Notes: a model not told the origin generated them from the sequence alone. A DNA stretch of 53,577 bases from Oscillospiraceae bacterium (GCA_015064205.1 SVSR01000009.1:1-53577); one strand, 5' to 3'; counted from the stretch's first letter, positions 16,554 through 25,943 are shown. Program-made: numbers and translations.

Positions 16554-17876
16554 TTACTTCTTAGGACAAAATTCGTAATATATTGCCTTTAAGGCTTTTT
16601 CGAAATCATCCTCGTTAATACCGATGATTACGTTAAGCTCGCTTGAACCCTGGTCAATCATCTTAATGTTGACATCTGCATCAGATACAGCCTTGATTAT
16701 TCTTGCTGCGGTACCCTTCGCTTCAACCATTCCTCGGCCAACGACTGCTATAAGGGCGATTCCGTCTTCAACCGTCATGCTGTCGGGTGTAACAGCCTTA
16801 AAGATTCCGTTTAAAACCTTATCTTTGTTATTGTTAAGTTCAGCAGTTGATACTACAACAGACATTGTATCAATGCCCGACGGAAGATGCTCAAAGCATA
16901 CTTCGTTATTTTCGAAAACTTCAAGAACGCGTCTGCCAAAGCCTATTTCGGCATTCATCATATCCTTTTCGACCGTTAAGGTCGAAAAGCCTTTTTTGCC
17001 TGCTATACCGGTTATGATACCGTGACCGTCGTTTTTGCTTGATGATGCAACGATCATAGTTCCTTTTGCTTCAGGATTGTTGGTATTACGTATATTTATC
17101 GGAATTCCTGCAAATCTTACAGGGAAAATCGCATCCTCATGAAGGACTGTTGCTCCCATGTATGAAAGCTCTCTGAGTTCTCTGTATGTGATCGTTTGTA
17201 TAATGTCCGGAGAATCGATTATTCTCGGGTCAGCCATCAAAAATCCGTCCACATCAGTCCAGTTTTCATACACGTCAGCTCCTGCGGCACGTGCTACAAT
17301 AGAGCCGGTTATATCAGAACCTCCGCGAGAGAATGTCTTTATGGTATCGTTAGGCATAGAACCGTAAAAACCGGGTATAACTGCATATTCATGATGCTTG
17401 AGTTCATCCGAAAGCGTCAGATTAGTACGTTCAGCATCAAGCGAACCGTCATTGGCAAAAAAGATATATTCAGCGGGATCAATAAAATCAAATCCAAGGT
17501 ATTTTGCAAGGATAAGACCGTTGAGATATTCTCCACGGCTTGCCGCAAAATCTTTTCCTGCCTTATGCGCAAAGCCTGTCTTGATAAGCTTAAACTCATC
17601 TTCAAGCGACATGTCTATTTTGAGTGTATCAATTATCTCATTATATCTGTTTTCAATAAATCCGAAATACTCGTCAATGTTTTCTCCGTTAGATGCCATC
17701 TCATAGCAGATGTATAGCATGTCCGTTACCTTTGTGTCCTCTTTTGAACGCTTTCCGGGTGCCGACGGTACAACAAAACGTCTTGACGGATCGGATTTTA
17801 TTATATCATATACTTTCTTGAACTGTGCGGCATCTGCTAAAGAACTGCCGCCGAATTTTACAACCTTTAATTGCAC
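16554..17876 (-). CDS. lysC: Aspartate kinase (monofunctional, with C-terminal ACT domains)
   Basis: Phosphorylates aspartate, the first step towards lysine, diaminopimelate, methionine and threonine. The kinase domain opens with VVKFGGSSLADAAQFKKV and contains the substrate loop FSRGGSDITGSIVARAAGAD and WTDVDGFLMADPR. The ACT region begins about residue 300 (STLTVEKDMM) and a second ACT repeat ends the protein (IKMIDQGSSELNVIIGI), the usual feedback-control site. Length of 440 residues fits the family. The start is GTG with AAAGGAG 8 bases upstream. A consensus promoter lies directly before it; the predicted leader is only about 26 bases, too short for a lysine riboswitch. Confidence 0.95.
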   Translation of the reverse strand: MQLKVVKFGGSSLADAAQFKKVYDIIKSDPSRRFVVPSAPGKRSKEDTKVTDMLYICYEMASNGENIDEYFGFIENRYNEIIDTLKIDMSLEDEFKLIKTGFAHKAGKDFAASRGEYLNGLILAKYLGFDFIDPAEYIFFANDGSLDAERTNLTLSDELKHHEYAVIPGFYGSMPNDTIKTFSRGGSDITGSIVARAAGADVYENWTDVDGFLMADPRIIDSPDIIQTITYRELRELSYMGATVLHEDAIFPVRFAGIPINIRNTNNPEAKGTMIVASSSKNDGHGIITGIAGKKGFSTLTVEKDMMNAEIGFGRRVLEVFENNEVCFEHLPSGIDTMSVVVSTAELNNNKDKVLNGIFKAVTPDSMTVEDGIALIAVVGRGMVEAKGTAARIIKAVSDADVNIKMIDQGSSELNVIIGINEDDFEKALKAIYYEFCPKK

Positions 17877-17908
17877 TGGTCATTCTCCTTTAACACAACG
17901 GTACTATT

Positions 17909-17937
17909 ATTATATGTAATAAAAAAAACTTTGTCAA
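17909..17937 (-). promoter_or_regulatory. Consensus sigma-A promoter of lysC
   Basis: On the minus strand TTGACA (17937-17932), a 17-base spacer with a run of T, and TATAAT (17914-17909). Both boxes are perfect consensus. Confidence 0.8.
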
Positions 17938-18032
17938 GAATTTACAAGCATCAAAGAATTTTTTTGTCGAAAGAAGACAACAAATCTGCTATTTTACAAC
18001 CTAAACTTATTGATTATTATGCATATGAAAAA

Positions 18033-19679
18033 TCAATTATGTTTTTTGGCAAACCCGTCGAATATTTCGTGCAGATCTATAGTTTGAGAGTAATCCTGAT
18101 TGCCGAGGACTTCATCGATTTCCTTATGTGTTGCTTGGATATCGTATGTAGTATAACGGACATGCAGTATATCACCCGTACATAGTATCCGTGAGCCATG
18201 AACGCTCATATCGGCTTTCTCATCCTCGGGACGCTTTATTGATAATATGTACATGTTACTTGGCCAAAATATATCTCTTACCTCTTTTCCTGATGCGAAC
18301 GAGCCCTCTTTTACCGATACAAATATTTCTTCAACTACGCATTCTTTACCCATGTTTAAATGCTCGAGCCTTTTTTCCAGCGTACTGTCATTTATTGATT
18401 TTTCATTAAATATCTCTGTTATAACATAACTTGTTATTGCAGTTAAAATTACAGGTAAAAGATTATCTGAGCACGACAATGCTTCAATAGAAAAGACTAT
18501 TGCCGTCAGCGGCATTTTCATCATGCCTGAAATGCATGCTCCTATTCCAAGAACAATAATAAGCGAATAATAATCTTTATCAAGACCAAGGCTCATTGAA
18601 ACATTTCCGATCAGCGAAGCAAGGGTTGCGCCTATTGCCATGATCGGCAAAAAAATTCCTCCGGTTATACCGGTTATATTTGCAGACAACGTAAGCGTTG
18701 TTCTGACAAGCAATATAGATACAAGAAGCATTACTGAAGACGGAGCTTTTAAAAGCGAATCGATAAGGTGATGGCCTGTTGATATAAAGCTTTGCGATAT
18801 CAGTCCAAAAATTAAAGTCAGAACAAAAACAACGAATATTTTATACTTCATGTATCTCTTTGCTGAGATTTTGGATATAATGATATTTAATAATTTGTAG
18901 TAACGCAGATACAATACAGAAAATATTCCAAAAACAAAACCTATCAAAAGCGGGATCCAGAGTTTCGTAATATCAAGTATTGCAAGATCGATTTTGCCAA
19001 AGAGCGAATCTGTTATTCCAAAAATCGGTGAAAGCAGTTTTGAAGTAACATTAGACGTTACAACCGCAACCATTGAAACCATAACGATCATAGGCGAAAC
19101 GCTATTGTGAGCTTCTTCTATTGCAAAAAGTATACCTGATACCGGTGCTCCTGTTGCTGTTGAAAAGCCTGCACATGCACCACCTGTCATTGTATATCTT
19201 CCCCAGGCTCTGTGACTTTTAAGTTTATCTCCTGAACAAGCACGTCCAAGCACCGTTCCCATTTGTACCGACGGACCTTCCGTTCCAAGAGGAACGCCTA
19301 TGAGAAAAGAAGTAAGTGACATAAAGAATGTTCCAACAAGATTTTCAAACCACTTAAATCTTATCTTTCCGCGAAGCATACCGATCGAAGTTGGTATTCC
19401 GCCGCCCTTGAGATTAGGGATTTTTTTGTATATATACGAAAACAAGCAAGCTATCCCAAAAAACAGAATGAGAGCAATTATAACAAAACAGATATTCTCT
19501 TTCAAATACGAATACGCAAATGCTGACGCCGCGGTTATTTTGTTTGCCATAAATTTATAAAGAACAAGAACTGCACCGCTTAGCACACCTGTTATTCCGC
19601 CGAATACCACTACCGGAAATATTAAATTAATTAAATAGTTTTTGTATTGAGATAGATTATTTTTCATGATATTGCCCAT
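18033..19679 (-). CDS. ClC-type Cl-/H+ antiporter with C-terminal TrkA-C (RCK_C) domain
   Basis: Polytopic membrane protein exchanging chloride for protons. Selectivity-filter segments are GGGIP (for GSGIP), GTEGP with the gating glutamate, and GIFLP. FAIEEAHN carries the inner proton glutamate typical of antiporters rather than channels. The last about 80 residues (SVKEGSFASGKEVRDIFWP...DILHVRYTTYD) form a TrkA-C ligand-binding domain. The frame stays open up to a TTG at 19730, but a consensus promoter occupies 19719-19747, so translation must start downstream; I choose the ATG at 19679 (548 residues), though the ATG at 19667 is possible. Neither has a clear Shine-Dalgarno sequence. Confidence 0.9.
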   Translation of the reverse strand: MGNIMKNNLSQYKNYLINLIFPVVVFGGITGVLSGAVLVLYKFMANKITAASAFAYSYLKENICFVIIALILFFGIACLFSYIYKKIPNLKGGGIPTSIGMLRGKIRFKWFENLVGTFFMSLTSFLIGVPLGTEGPSVQMGTVLGRACSGDKLKSHRAWGRYTMTGGACAGFSTATGAPVSGILFAIEEAHNSVSPMIVMVSMVAVVTSNVTSKLLSPIFGITDSLFGKIDLAILDITKLWIPLLIGFVFGIFSVLYLRYYKLLNIIISKISAKRYMKYKIFVVFVLTLIFGLISQSFISTGHHLIDSLLKAPSSVMLLVSILLVRTTLTLSANITGITGGIFLPIMAIGATLASLIGNVSMSLGLDKDYYSLIIVLGIGACISGMMKMPLTAIVFSIEALSCSDNLLPVILTAITSYVITEIFNEKSINDSTLEKRLEHLNMGKECVVEEIFVSVKEGSFASGKEVRDIFWPSNMYILSIKRPEDEKADMSVHGSRILCTGDILHVRYTTYDIQATHKEIDEVLGNQDYSQTIDLHEIFDGFAKKHN

Positions 19680-19718
19680 AATTATATATTTTTCGATCAA
19701 TTTTAAAATACGTTGATA

Positions 19719-19747
19719 ATTATACGACAATGATATGTTTTTGTCAA
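19719..19747 (-). promoter_or_regulatory. Consensus sigma-A promoter of the ClC gene
   Basis: On the minus strand TTGACA (19747-19742), 17 bases, TATAAT (19724-19719). It rules out a start codon at 19730 for the ClC gene. Confidence 0.8.
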
Positions 19748-19767
19748 TAGAATCAAATATAAAGTTA

Positions 19768-19800
19768 TAGCCCTGCAGATAAATGTTATCTGCAGGGCTA
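19768..19800 (-). terminator. Strong hairpin after the VanY-like gene
   Basis: 15-bp perfect stem TAGCCCTGCAGATAA with a 3-base loop, 4 bases after the frame-corrected VanY stop codon at 19805. Its position supports 19805, not 19945, as the native end of that gene. The T tract is short. Confidence 0.7.
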
Positions 19801-19804
19801 ATTA

Positions 19805-21330
19805 TTATATTCCAAGGTACTCGGCATATTCGTCAAGAGTAAGTCCGAGTGCATTCATTCTGACCGCATGGTATCTTCCTACGTATCTAAACTGTTCCGG
19901 AGCATATACTCTGTTTGTTGCATCTGTCTTATCAAGCGGATATCTTAAAACAAATCCGAATTTATATGAATTGTCGCAAAGCCATGCATATGCAGTACTT
20001 CTTGAAAAATCTCCGCCCGTTGTATACCGAGATCGACGGCAAGTCCTGTTTGATGCTCATCAGAACCCGGAACTGATACTGTTGCGGCAGCATATCGGTT
20101 TGCTTGATCTCTGCCAAGCAGATTAACATACTCGTCCACAACCTCATTATACAAAGTCAGCGCTTCTTCATAGCTTACATATGCTCGGGTTACAGTGAGA
20201 CCGGTTATGCCACATGCATTCGCCTCCTTCATCATTGCCTCAAAAGCTTTTGCAGCATACTCTTTAAGGTACATTCCGCTACCGTATTTGAGAAGAGAAA
20301 GTCCCGTAGGTATATAGTCAGCGCTTAATTTATTTTCTTGATTAACAAGCGTTAAAAATTCCGTTGTACTACCGGGGTTCATATATTCTTCATATGAATT
20401 CAAAGAAGAAATAAATTCAAACGTTGGCACAGCAACGGCGGAATCGTTTTCGGAAATCGAAGCTGTTATAACCGGTGCCTTCAGAGTAAATGTAAGATCT
20501 TCATATTCAGGCGGTTTCCCGTCCGCTATCACGCCGTCTGCATCAACCGTATTAAGAAGAATCCTGCTCACTGTAACTTTACGATCCCGTATATCCGTTT
20601 CAAGATCAAAGCCGAGAATATACTTACTTACAAAGCTTTCGCACACAAAAAGATCACCGTTATTATAAAAAGCCGGGCCGTCGGCACGCACTGCAACATT
20701 ATTTACAAAAACCTTGTCTGAATCAGGAGTAAATGATACTGTTTCATTATCACTTGATTTAACAACGTATTTCATGTTGTCAATACTCCCAACCATTGCA
20801 AAACCGTAAAACTCGGCAAGTTTTGAAAAGTTAACGTATCGTATTCCGTTCGGGCCTACAACGCTGCCGTTTTCAACAAGACTGCTGTTTTCATAATCTG
20901 CAAGTTCGAGTGTATAATCTCTTGCATCGGGATCTTTATGTGAGGTTAAAACAATATAAAAAGTTATAGCAAAAATGAGCGCAAATATGGCAAAAGATAC
21001 TCCAAAAAGAGTTAATGCTGAACGTATATATTCTAAGCGCGCTCTTTTGACACGTTTAAGGCGTTCATTTTCTTCATTTATGAGCCTTATTCTCTCCTCG
21101 CGAAGTATAGTTACACGCTTATTTTTGTTAACTTGATCAGTAGGTTTGGCAGCAATACTTTTAGAAGTTGGTCTTGAAGGCGATTTCTGCTGAGCTTGTA
21201 ATATTTTATTATCTTTCTGTACGTTCTTAGGGTGTGTTGATTTGTTAACCGAAGCACGAACATCAGGTGTTTTCGGGGTGTTTTTGATATTTCGAGAAAT
21301 ATTTTTATTTTGTTTGTTATTTTGTTCCAA
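19805..21330 (-). pseudogene. VanY-like M15 peptidase-domain envelope protein, frameshifted near 20020
   Basis: Membrane-anchored protein with a lysine-rich cytoplasmic N-terminus, one helix at about residues 104-129, a copper-amine-oxidase-like beta domain (GIRYVNFSKLAEFYGF...DKVFVNNVAVRADG), and a VanY-type domain with zinc motif SDEHQTGLAVDLG. The frame then stops at 19945. One base added near 20020 (CAACGGG to CAAACGGG) opens TGGDFSRSTAYAWLCDNS...FGFVLRYP...APEQFRYVGRYHA and continues to TAA at 19805, right before the terminator. So the gene carries a one-base deletion, real or an assembly error. In the restored domain the usual EPWH (catalytic Glu and third zinc His) is APEQ, so D-Ala-D-Ala carboxypeptidase activity is doubtful even if the frame is intact. 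The start is TTG at 21330, with GGTGAT at optimal distance; an in-frame GTG at 21369 lacks a ribosome site. Confidence 0.85.
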
Positions 21331-21425
21331 TTTATCACCGCCGTTTGTTGTTGTGATTATTTTTAACACCTAATATGATATCATATACAATTAAAAATGT
21401 AAATAGTCTTTTAATATTTTGCGCT

Positions 21426-21818
21426 CTAAGTTTTTATGATAGTTATAGTTTTGCAAACGGGGCATGTTACTCTGATTTCACCTTTTCCCTTCGGTACACG
21501 CAAATTATTATGACAGGTTGTACACTCAAAATATCTATGAGTTTTTCTGTCTCGAATTTTATTTTTAACTAAAGAAAACCTTTTCTTGAAATCCGCAGTC
21601 AAAGACAGAAATTTAACATTTTCGAGAGAGCGTTTATTAGTATTTTTAGAAAAATATCTGAATATTTCCCATATCAATAAAGCATATGAAACAATTATTA
21701 AATCTAAGCGAAACCACGATGATAGCAATGTTATTACCATTGAAGCTACTATAAGCGAAATACCAAGCTTATCCATTCCGTATCTTCCATACATAAAGCG
21801 GACAAATCGTTCTCTCAT
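21426..21818 (-). CDS. Small membrane protein with C-terminal zinc ribbon
   Basis: 130-residue protein with two adjacent membrane helices (about LGISLIVASMVITLLSSW and IIVSYALLIWEIF) and a cytoplasmic C-terminal CxxC-x(n)-CxxC zinc ribbon (ECTTCHNNLRVPKGKGEI, then VTCPVC). I recognise the architecture from clostridial genomes but not a function. An in-frame TTG at 21866 extends it, but AAAGGTG lies 10 bases before the ATG at 21818, which I choose. It sits upstream of the VanY-like gene on the same strand, with a gap of about 95 bases. Confidence 0.78.
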   Translation of the reverse strand: MRERFVRFMYGRYGMDKLGISLIVASMVITLLSSWFRLDLIIVSYALLIWEIFRYFSKNTNKRSLENVKFLSLTADFKKRFSLVKNKIRDRKTHRYFECTTCHNNLRVPKGKGEIRVTCPVCKTITIIKT

Positions 21819-21956
21819 ACTGTGATCGCACCTTTCATTTGACTCATTTCTAAGTTTAGTATACAAATTTTTTTGTACAAATTTGATATAATTTTGTAAA
21901 CATTTATTGTCATCTGACTCATAACATATTATTTTTTATATTTTTCACTATCGCAC

Positions 21957-21984
21957 TTGCTTTTTTGATTTTTTGTGTTATAAT
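21957..21984 (+). promoter_or_regulatory. Extended -10 promoter of mrp
   Basis: TTGCTT at 21957-21962, 16 bases, TATAAT at 21979-21984 preceded by TGT. AAAGGA and the mrp ATG follow. Confidence 0.6.
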
Positions 21985-22022
21985 ATATATTAGTTTTAAG
22001 CCACTATGAAAGGATGTTTGTA

Positions 22023-22850
22023 ATGTCTAACGAATGTACTCATGATTGTTCTAGCTGTTCTGCCAACTGTTCTTCAAGGCAGCCTGATAGTCTGATAGAA
22101 AAGCCGCATGAGCTTTCTAATATAAAAAAAGTTATTGGTATAGTTAGCGGCAAGGGCGGTGTTGGTAAGTCTGCCGTCACATCTATGCTTGCTGTTACTA
22201 CTCAGCGTCTCGGCTTCAAAACCGCAATACTTGACGCCGACATAACTGGGCCTTCAATTCCTAAAATTTTTGCTTTAGACGGTGAAGTTGAGGGTGACGG
22301 AAACGGAGGGATATTCCCTCTTACCACAAAGACCGGTATCGAGGTTATGAGCGTTAACCTCCTGCTTTCCGACAAGGAAACTCCCGTTGTATGGCGCGGA
22401 CCTGTTATCGCCGGAACTGTGAAGCAGTTCTGGACCGACGTTATCTGGGATGACGTTGATTATATGTATATCGATATGCCTCCCGGAACGGGAGACGTAC
22501 CGCTCACTGTATTCCAGTCTATACCGCTTGACGGAATCATAATTGTTACAAGCCCCCAGGAACTTGCAAACATGATCGTTGCAAAAGCTGTTAATATGGC
22601 AAAAATGATGAACATTCCCGTTCTTGGGATAGTTGAGAATATGAGCTATTACAAATGCCCTGACTGCGGCAAGGAGTACAATGTATTCGGTGAAAGCCAC
22701 GTTGATGAGACTGCCGAAAAATTCGGACTTAAGGTGCTTGCTAAGATCCCGATTGATCCCAAGCTTGCCGCTCTTTCCGACAGAGGGATGCTTGAGCTTA
22801 TGGAAAATGACTATCTCAATGAAGCTTTTTCTGAAATCGAAAAGGCTTAA
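22023..22850 (+). CDS. Mrp/NBP35 family Fe-S cluster carrier ATPase with N-terminal Cys4 tail
   Basis: Cytoplasmic P-loop ATPase of the Mrp/ApbC group, which carries and delivers Fe-S clusters. The deviant Walker A motif is SGKGGVGKSAVTS, followed by LDADITGPSIPKIF and MPPGTGD. The conserved CxxC is in YKCPDCGKEYNVFG near residue 215 and bridges the dimer's cluster in this family. The N-terminus adds CTHDCSSCSANCSSRQ, with Cys5, Cys9, Cys12 and Cys16 in the spacing C-x3-C-x2-C-x3-C, almost the same peptide as the RicA tail. An ATG at 22014 is in frame, but AAAGGA abuts it; the ATG at 22023 has the proper 9-base distance and is chosen (275 residues). Confidence 0.92.
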   Translation: MSNECTHDCSSCSANCSSRQPDSLIEKPHELSNIKKVIGIVSGKGGVGKSAVTSMLAVTTQRLGFKTAILDADITGPSIPKIFALDGEVEGDGNGGIFPLTTKTGIEVMSVNLLLSDKETPVVWRGPVIAGTVKQFWTDVIWDDVDYMYIDMPPGTGDVPLTVFQSIPLDGIIIVTSPQELANMIVAKAVNMAKMMNIPVLGIVENMSYYKCPDCGKEYNVFGESHVDETAEKFGLKVLAKIPIDPKLAALSDRGMLELMENDYLNEAFSEIEKA

Positions 22851-22856
22851 TAATAT

Positions 22857-22880
22857 AGGGCTGCCGTTATCGACAGCCCT
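22857..22880. terminator. Hairpin between convergent mrp and dapA
   Basis: AGGGCTG / CAGCCCT stem with an inner CG/CG pair. The T tracts are weak in both directions, so termination may be partial. Confidence 0.6.
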
Positions 22881-22885
22881 TTGCT

Positions 22886-23785
22886 TCATTTAATTTCTAA
22901 GTCGTATTTTTTAAGTACATTTTTAAGTTCATTCAACTTATGCGCATCAAGCGCGCATAATGGAAGCCTCATCTCATCTGAGCAAGCTCCTAAAAGTGCA
23001 ACTGCGCTTTTGACCGGTATTGGATTTACTTCAGAGAACATCGCATTTATGATATCGAGCAATTCAAGCTGTATTTGTGCGCTTTCATTAATTCGTCTGC
23101 TTTCAAACTCAGCACACAAATCGTGTACCTTTTTCGGAAGTATATTTGATACTACGGAAACTACCCCAATTCCGCCAACTGCCAACACGGGCAGTATCAT
23201 ATCATCGTTCCCGCTGTAAACGTCAAGCATGTTTGCGCAGCTATATAGTATTTTTTCAACAGTAACTATGTTTCCGCTGGCTTCCTTTACTGCGCATATA
23301 TTATCATGCTGAGCTAACTCTTTATAAACGTGTATTGGTATATCGATACCCGTTCGTGACGGAACATTATATATCATTACGGGTATTTTTACGCTATCCG
23401 CAATCTTTACAAAGCTTTTGATCAGGCCTGTTGCGCTTGCTTTATTGTAATATGGCGTAACGGTCATTACGGCGTCCGCCCCACACTCATCGGCGTATTT
23501 AGATAGTTCTACGGCTTTATTGATATTATTACACCCGGTGCCCGCGATGACAGGGATTCTTCCTGCTACTTTTGTAACGCTGAAATAGATTACCTCTCGT
23601 CTTTCATCGTCATCCAGGGTAGCGGACTCCCCTGTTGTTCCGCACACAACAAGCGCGTCTGCTCCCTCACTTATCTGATATTCAATTAATCGGTCAAGAC
23701 TTTCATAGTCAACCGCACCTTTTGAAAATGGAGTTATAAGCGCGGTTGCACACCCTTTGAAAACAGTTTTCTTCTTACTCGACAT
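22886..23785 (-). CDS. dapA: 4-hydroxy-tetrahydrodipicolinate synthase
   Basis: Condenses pyruvate with aspartate semialdehyde, the first dedicated step to diaminopimelate, lysine and dipicolinate. TIM-barrel class I aldolase: the segment VVCGTTGESATL binds the pyruvate carboxylate, MIYNVPSRTGIDI contains the catalytic tyrosine, and AVKEASGN contains the Schiff-base lysine. The start is uncertain: GTG at 23806 has no ribosome site, while the ATG at 23785 has AAAGG 13 bases upstream, so the latter is preferred (299 residues). It is divergent from queA with a small gap and convergent with mrp. LysC, the first enzyme of the pathway, is encoded at 16554-17876. Confidence 0.95.
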   Translation of the reverse strand: MSSKKKTVFKGCATALITPFSKGAVDYESLDRLIEYQISEGADALVVCGTTGESATLDDDERREVIYFSVTKVAGRIPVIAGTGCNNINKAVELSKYADECGADAVMTVTPYYNKASATGLIKSFVKIADSVKIPVMIYNVPSRTGIDIPIHVYKELAQHDNICAVKEASGNIVTVEKILYSCANMLDVYSGNDDMILPVLAVGGIGVVSVVSNILPKKVHDLCAEFESRRINESAQIQLELLDIINAMFSEVNPIPVKSAVALLGACSDEMRLPLCALDAHKLNELKNVLKKYDLEIK

Positions 23786-23845
23786 TTGTATAATTCTGCC
23801 TTTCACAGTTTAAATTTAGTATAAATCTATTTACGGAGACCTTAT

Positions 23846-24913
23846 ATGATCAACAATGAACGCATTACATGTGATCTAACCACACACGATTTTTATTACG
23901 ATCTTCCGGAAGAGCTGATCGCGCAAACTCCTGCAGAAAAACGCGATCACTCAAGGCTCATGCTTTTAGACCGTGCCACGCACGACATTTTACATAAAAC
24001 TTTTTACAACATAATAGATTACATTAACGAAAATGATGTTCTCGTTATAAATAACTCCAAGGTTATTCCTGCACGTATGTACGGACATAAAGCAGATACC
24101 GGTGTTGATATTGAAGTTGTAATGCTTCGCTCGCGCGGGCTTGATTTGTGGGAAGTTATGACGAGGCCGGGAAAACGCTGTAAACCGGGTACTGTTATTA
24201 TATTCGGCGACGGCATTCTTAGTGCCAAAGTCGAAGATATACTTGAAGGCGGAAACAAACTGTTAAAATTCAAATATAATAAAGAGAAATTCGATAATAT
24301 ATATAATGTTCTTGATGTTATAGGGAACATGCCGCTTCCGCCGTATATTACAAAAAAGCTTGAGGATAAAAGCAGATACCAGACGGTTTATGCAAAGCAC
24401 GAAGGTTCAGCTGCCGCGCCTACTGCCGGTTTGCATTTTACAGAAGAATTGTTAGCTCGTATTAAAGCCAAAGGTACTGCTATCGCACCGGTTATGCTTC
24501 ACGTTGGCCTTGGAACATTCAGGCCCGTTAAAGTTGATAACGTTACAGAGCACGTTATGCACTCGGAATTTATTAGTGTATCAAAAGAATCCGCGGATAT
24601 AATCAATGAGCGAAAAAGAAACGGCGGCCGCATAATTGCCGTTGGAACAACCTCTTGCCGTACTCTTGAAAGTGCCGCCGACGAAGACGGGATCATACAT
24701 CCTATTGACGCCGATACCGGCATCTTTATTTACCCCGGATATAAATTCAAAGCAACTGATGCGCTGATAACAAACTTCCATCTTCCTGAAAGCACTCTTT
24801 TAATGCTTGTCAGTGCATTAGCCGGTAAAGATTTCATTATGAATGCATACGATACTGCTATAAAAGAGTGTTATCGTTTCTTTTCTTTTGGCGACGCTAT
24901 GTTTATTCAGTAA
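23846..24913 (+). CDS. queA: S-adenosylmethionine:tRNA ribosyltransferase-isomerase
   Basis: Transfers and isomerises the ribose of SAM onto preQ1-modified tRNA, making epoxyqueuosine. The start motif [26 protein letters not shown] and the internal [20 protein letters not shown] and [13 protein letters not shown] are characteristic of QueA. Length of 355 residues is normal. GGAG lies 9 bases before the ATG. It is the first gene of a long plus-strand cluster; miaA follows after 20 bases. Together with tgt it covers the tRNA-level steps of queuosine synthesis. Confidence 0.96.
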   Translation: MINNERITCDLTTHDFYYDLPEELIAQTPAEKRDHSRLMLLDRATHDILHKTFYNIIDYINENDVLVINNSKVIPARMYGHKADTGVDIEVVMLRSRGLDLWEVMTRPGKRCKPGTVIIFGDGILSAKVEDILEGGNKLLKFKYNKEKFDNIYNVLDVIGNMPLPPYITKKLEDKSRYQTVYAKHEGSAAAPTAGLHFTEELLARIKAKGTAIAPVMLHVGLGTFRPVKVDNVTEHVMHSEFISVSKESADIINERKRNGGRIIAVGTTSCRTLESAADEDGIIHPIDADTGIFIYPGYKFKATDALITNFHLPESTLLMLVSALAGKDFIMNAYDTAIKECYRFFSFGDAMFIQ

Positions 24914-24933
24914 ATTAAGTAAAAGGTGTATAT

Positions 24934-25911
24934 ATGAAAAAAATCATTGCAGTAGTCGGTCCTACGGCTTCAGGTAAAAGCGCGCTTGCGCTTGAGCTTG
25001 CGCGCATATATGACGGCGAGATAGTTTCTTGCGATTCGATGCAGATATACAAGTACTTTGACATCGGTACTGCCAAGCCGACTATTGAAGAGCGGGCGCT
25101 TATAAAACACCATATGATAGATATCGTTGATCCTAAGATCACCGATTCATTTTCATGCGCAGAATTCACTTCACTTGCAAAAGAAGCCATAGACGACATT
25201 TTAAACAGAAATAAGCTGCCGATACTCTGCGGCGGTACGGGCTTGTATATTGACAATATAATCGCCGGAACCAAGTTTTCTGATACTGTTACCGACTTAG
25301 AATACAGAAACGAGCTTTTTGCTCTTGCCGAGGCTAACGGCAATGAGTTTATTTACAATATGTTAGTAAAAGTTGATCCCGAAAGTGCAACAACCACTCA
25401 CCCGAATAACTTAAAGCGGGTAATCAGGGCGCTTGAGATATTTCATTCATCAAATATTACAAAAACCGAATGGGACAAGTTTTCCCGCGCTAAAGTAAGC
25501 GAATATGATACTTCTGTGCTTGGAATTGCGTATAACGACCGTGAATTTTTATATGATCGTATAAATAAACGTGTTGATTTAATGGTAAATCACGGTCTTA
25601 TTAATGAAGTAAAAAAATTGATTGACATTTCAGCACTTCGCCCGTGTACAACGGCGGCACAGGCCATCGGATACAAAGAGTTACTCGGTTACGTTTTGGA
25701 TAATACCCCTCTTGAAGATGCAATAGAAGCCATAAAAAGAGAAACCAGACGATATGCAAAAAGGCAGATGACCTGGTTTAAAAGAAATGACAACATATAT
25801 TGGCTTTATCCTGATAAAACATTAAATGAAAGAGACAGATTTAAAATTATTGTAAACAATGCCGTGTCTTACTTAAACGGCAAAGGTTTTTGTGCTACAA
25901 TAGATAAGTAA
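24934..25911 (+). CDS. miaA: tRNA dimethylallyltransferase
   Basis: Prenylates A37 of tRNAs that read UNN codons to i6A, the substrate of MiaB. It has the P-loop VGPTASGKSALALELA at residues 7-22, the DSMQIYK motif, GTGLYIDNII and the C-terminal RRYAKRQMTWFKR tRNA-binding segment. Length of 325 residues is a little above average. AAAGG precedes the ATG. In Bacillus miaA is near mutSL; here it pairs with queA instead. Confidence 0.96.
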   Translation: MKKIIAVVGPTASGKSALALELARIYDGEIVSCDSMQIYKYFDIGTAKPTIEERALIKHHMIDIVDPKITDSFSCAEFTSLAKEAIDDILNRNKLPILCGGTGLYIDNIIAGTKFSDTVTDLEYRNELFALAEANGNEFIYNMLVKVDPESATTTHPNNLKRVIRALEIFHSSNITKTEWDKFSRAKVSEYDTSVLGIAYNDREFLYDRINKRVDLMVNHGLINEVKKLIDISALRPCTTAAQAIGYKELLGYVLDNTPLEDAIEAIKRETRRYAKRQMTWFKRNDNIYWLYPDKTLNERDRFKIIVNNAVSYLNGKGFCATIDK

Positions 25912-25943
25912 ATATATTACCTTTTACTCGAAAGGGGGATCAT

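Noticed and set aside
17196-17717. Plus-strand open frame of 173 residues antisense to lysC
   Set aside because: It lies fully inside a well-supported aspartokinase gene, has no ribosome site and encodes a Cys/Ile/Arg-rich sequence without family resemblance.
17877-18032. Lysine riboswitch before lysC
   Set aside because: The consensus promoter leaves a leader of only about 26 bases, and no lysine-riboswitch structure is visible.
20000-20030. Programmed -1 frameshift in the VanY-like gene
   Set aside because: No X-XXY-YYZ heptamer in the correct frame and no stimulatory stem directly downstream; a simple one-base deletion explains the data better.
19962-20147. Separate minus-strand small open frame inside the VanY-like gene
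   Set aside because: It is an out-of-frame reading within the VanY-like gene with no motif of its own; it is not a separate gene.
23786-23845. preQ1 riboswitch before queA
   Set aside because: The gap to divergent dapA is very small and holds no preQ1-type stem and A-rich tail.
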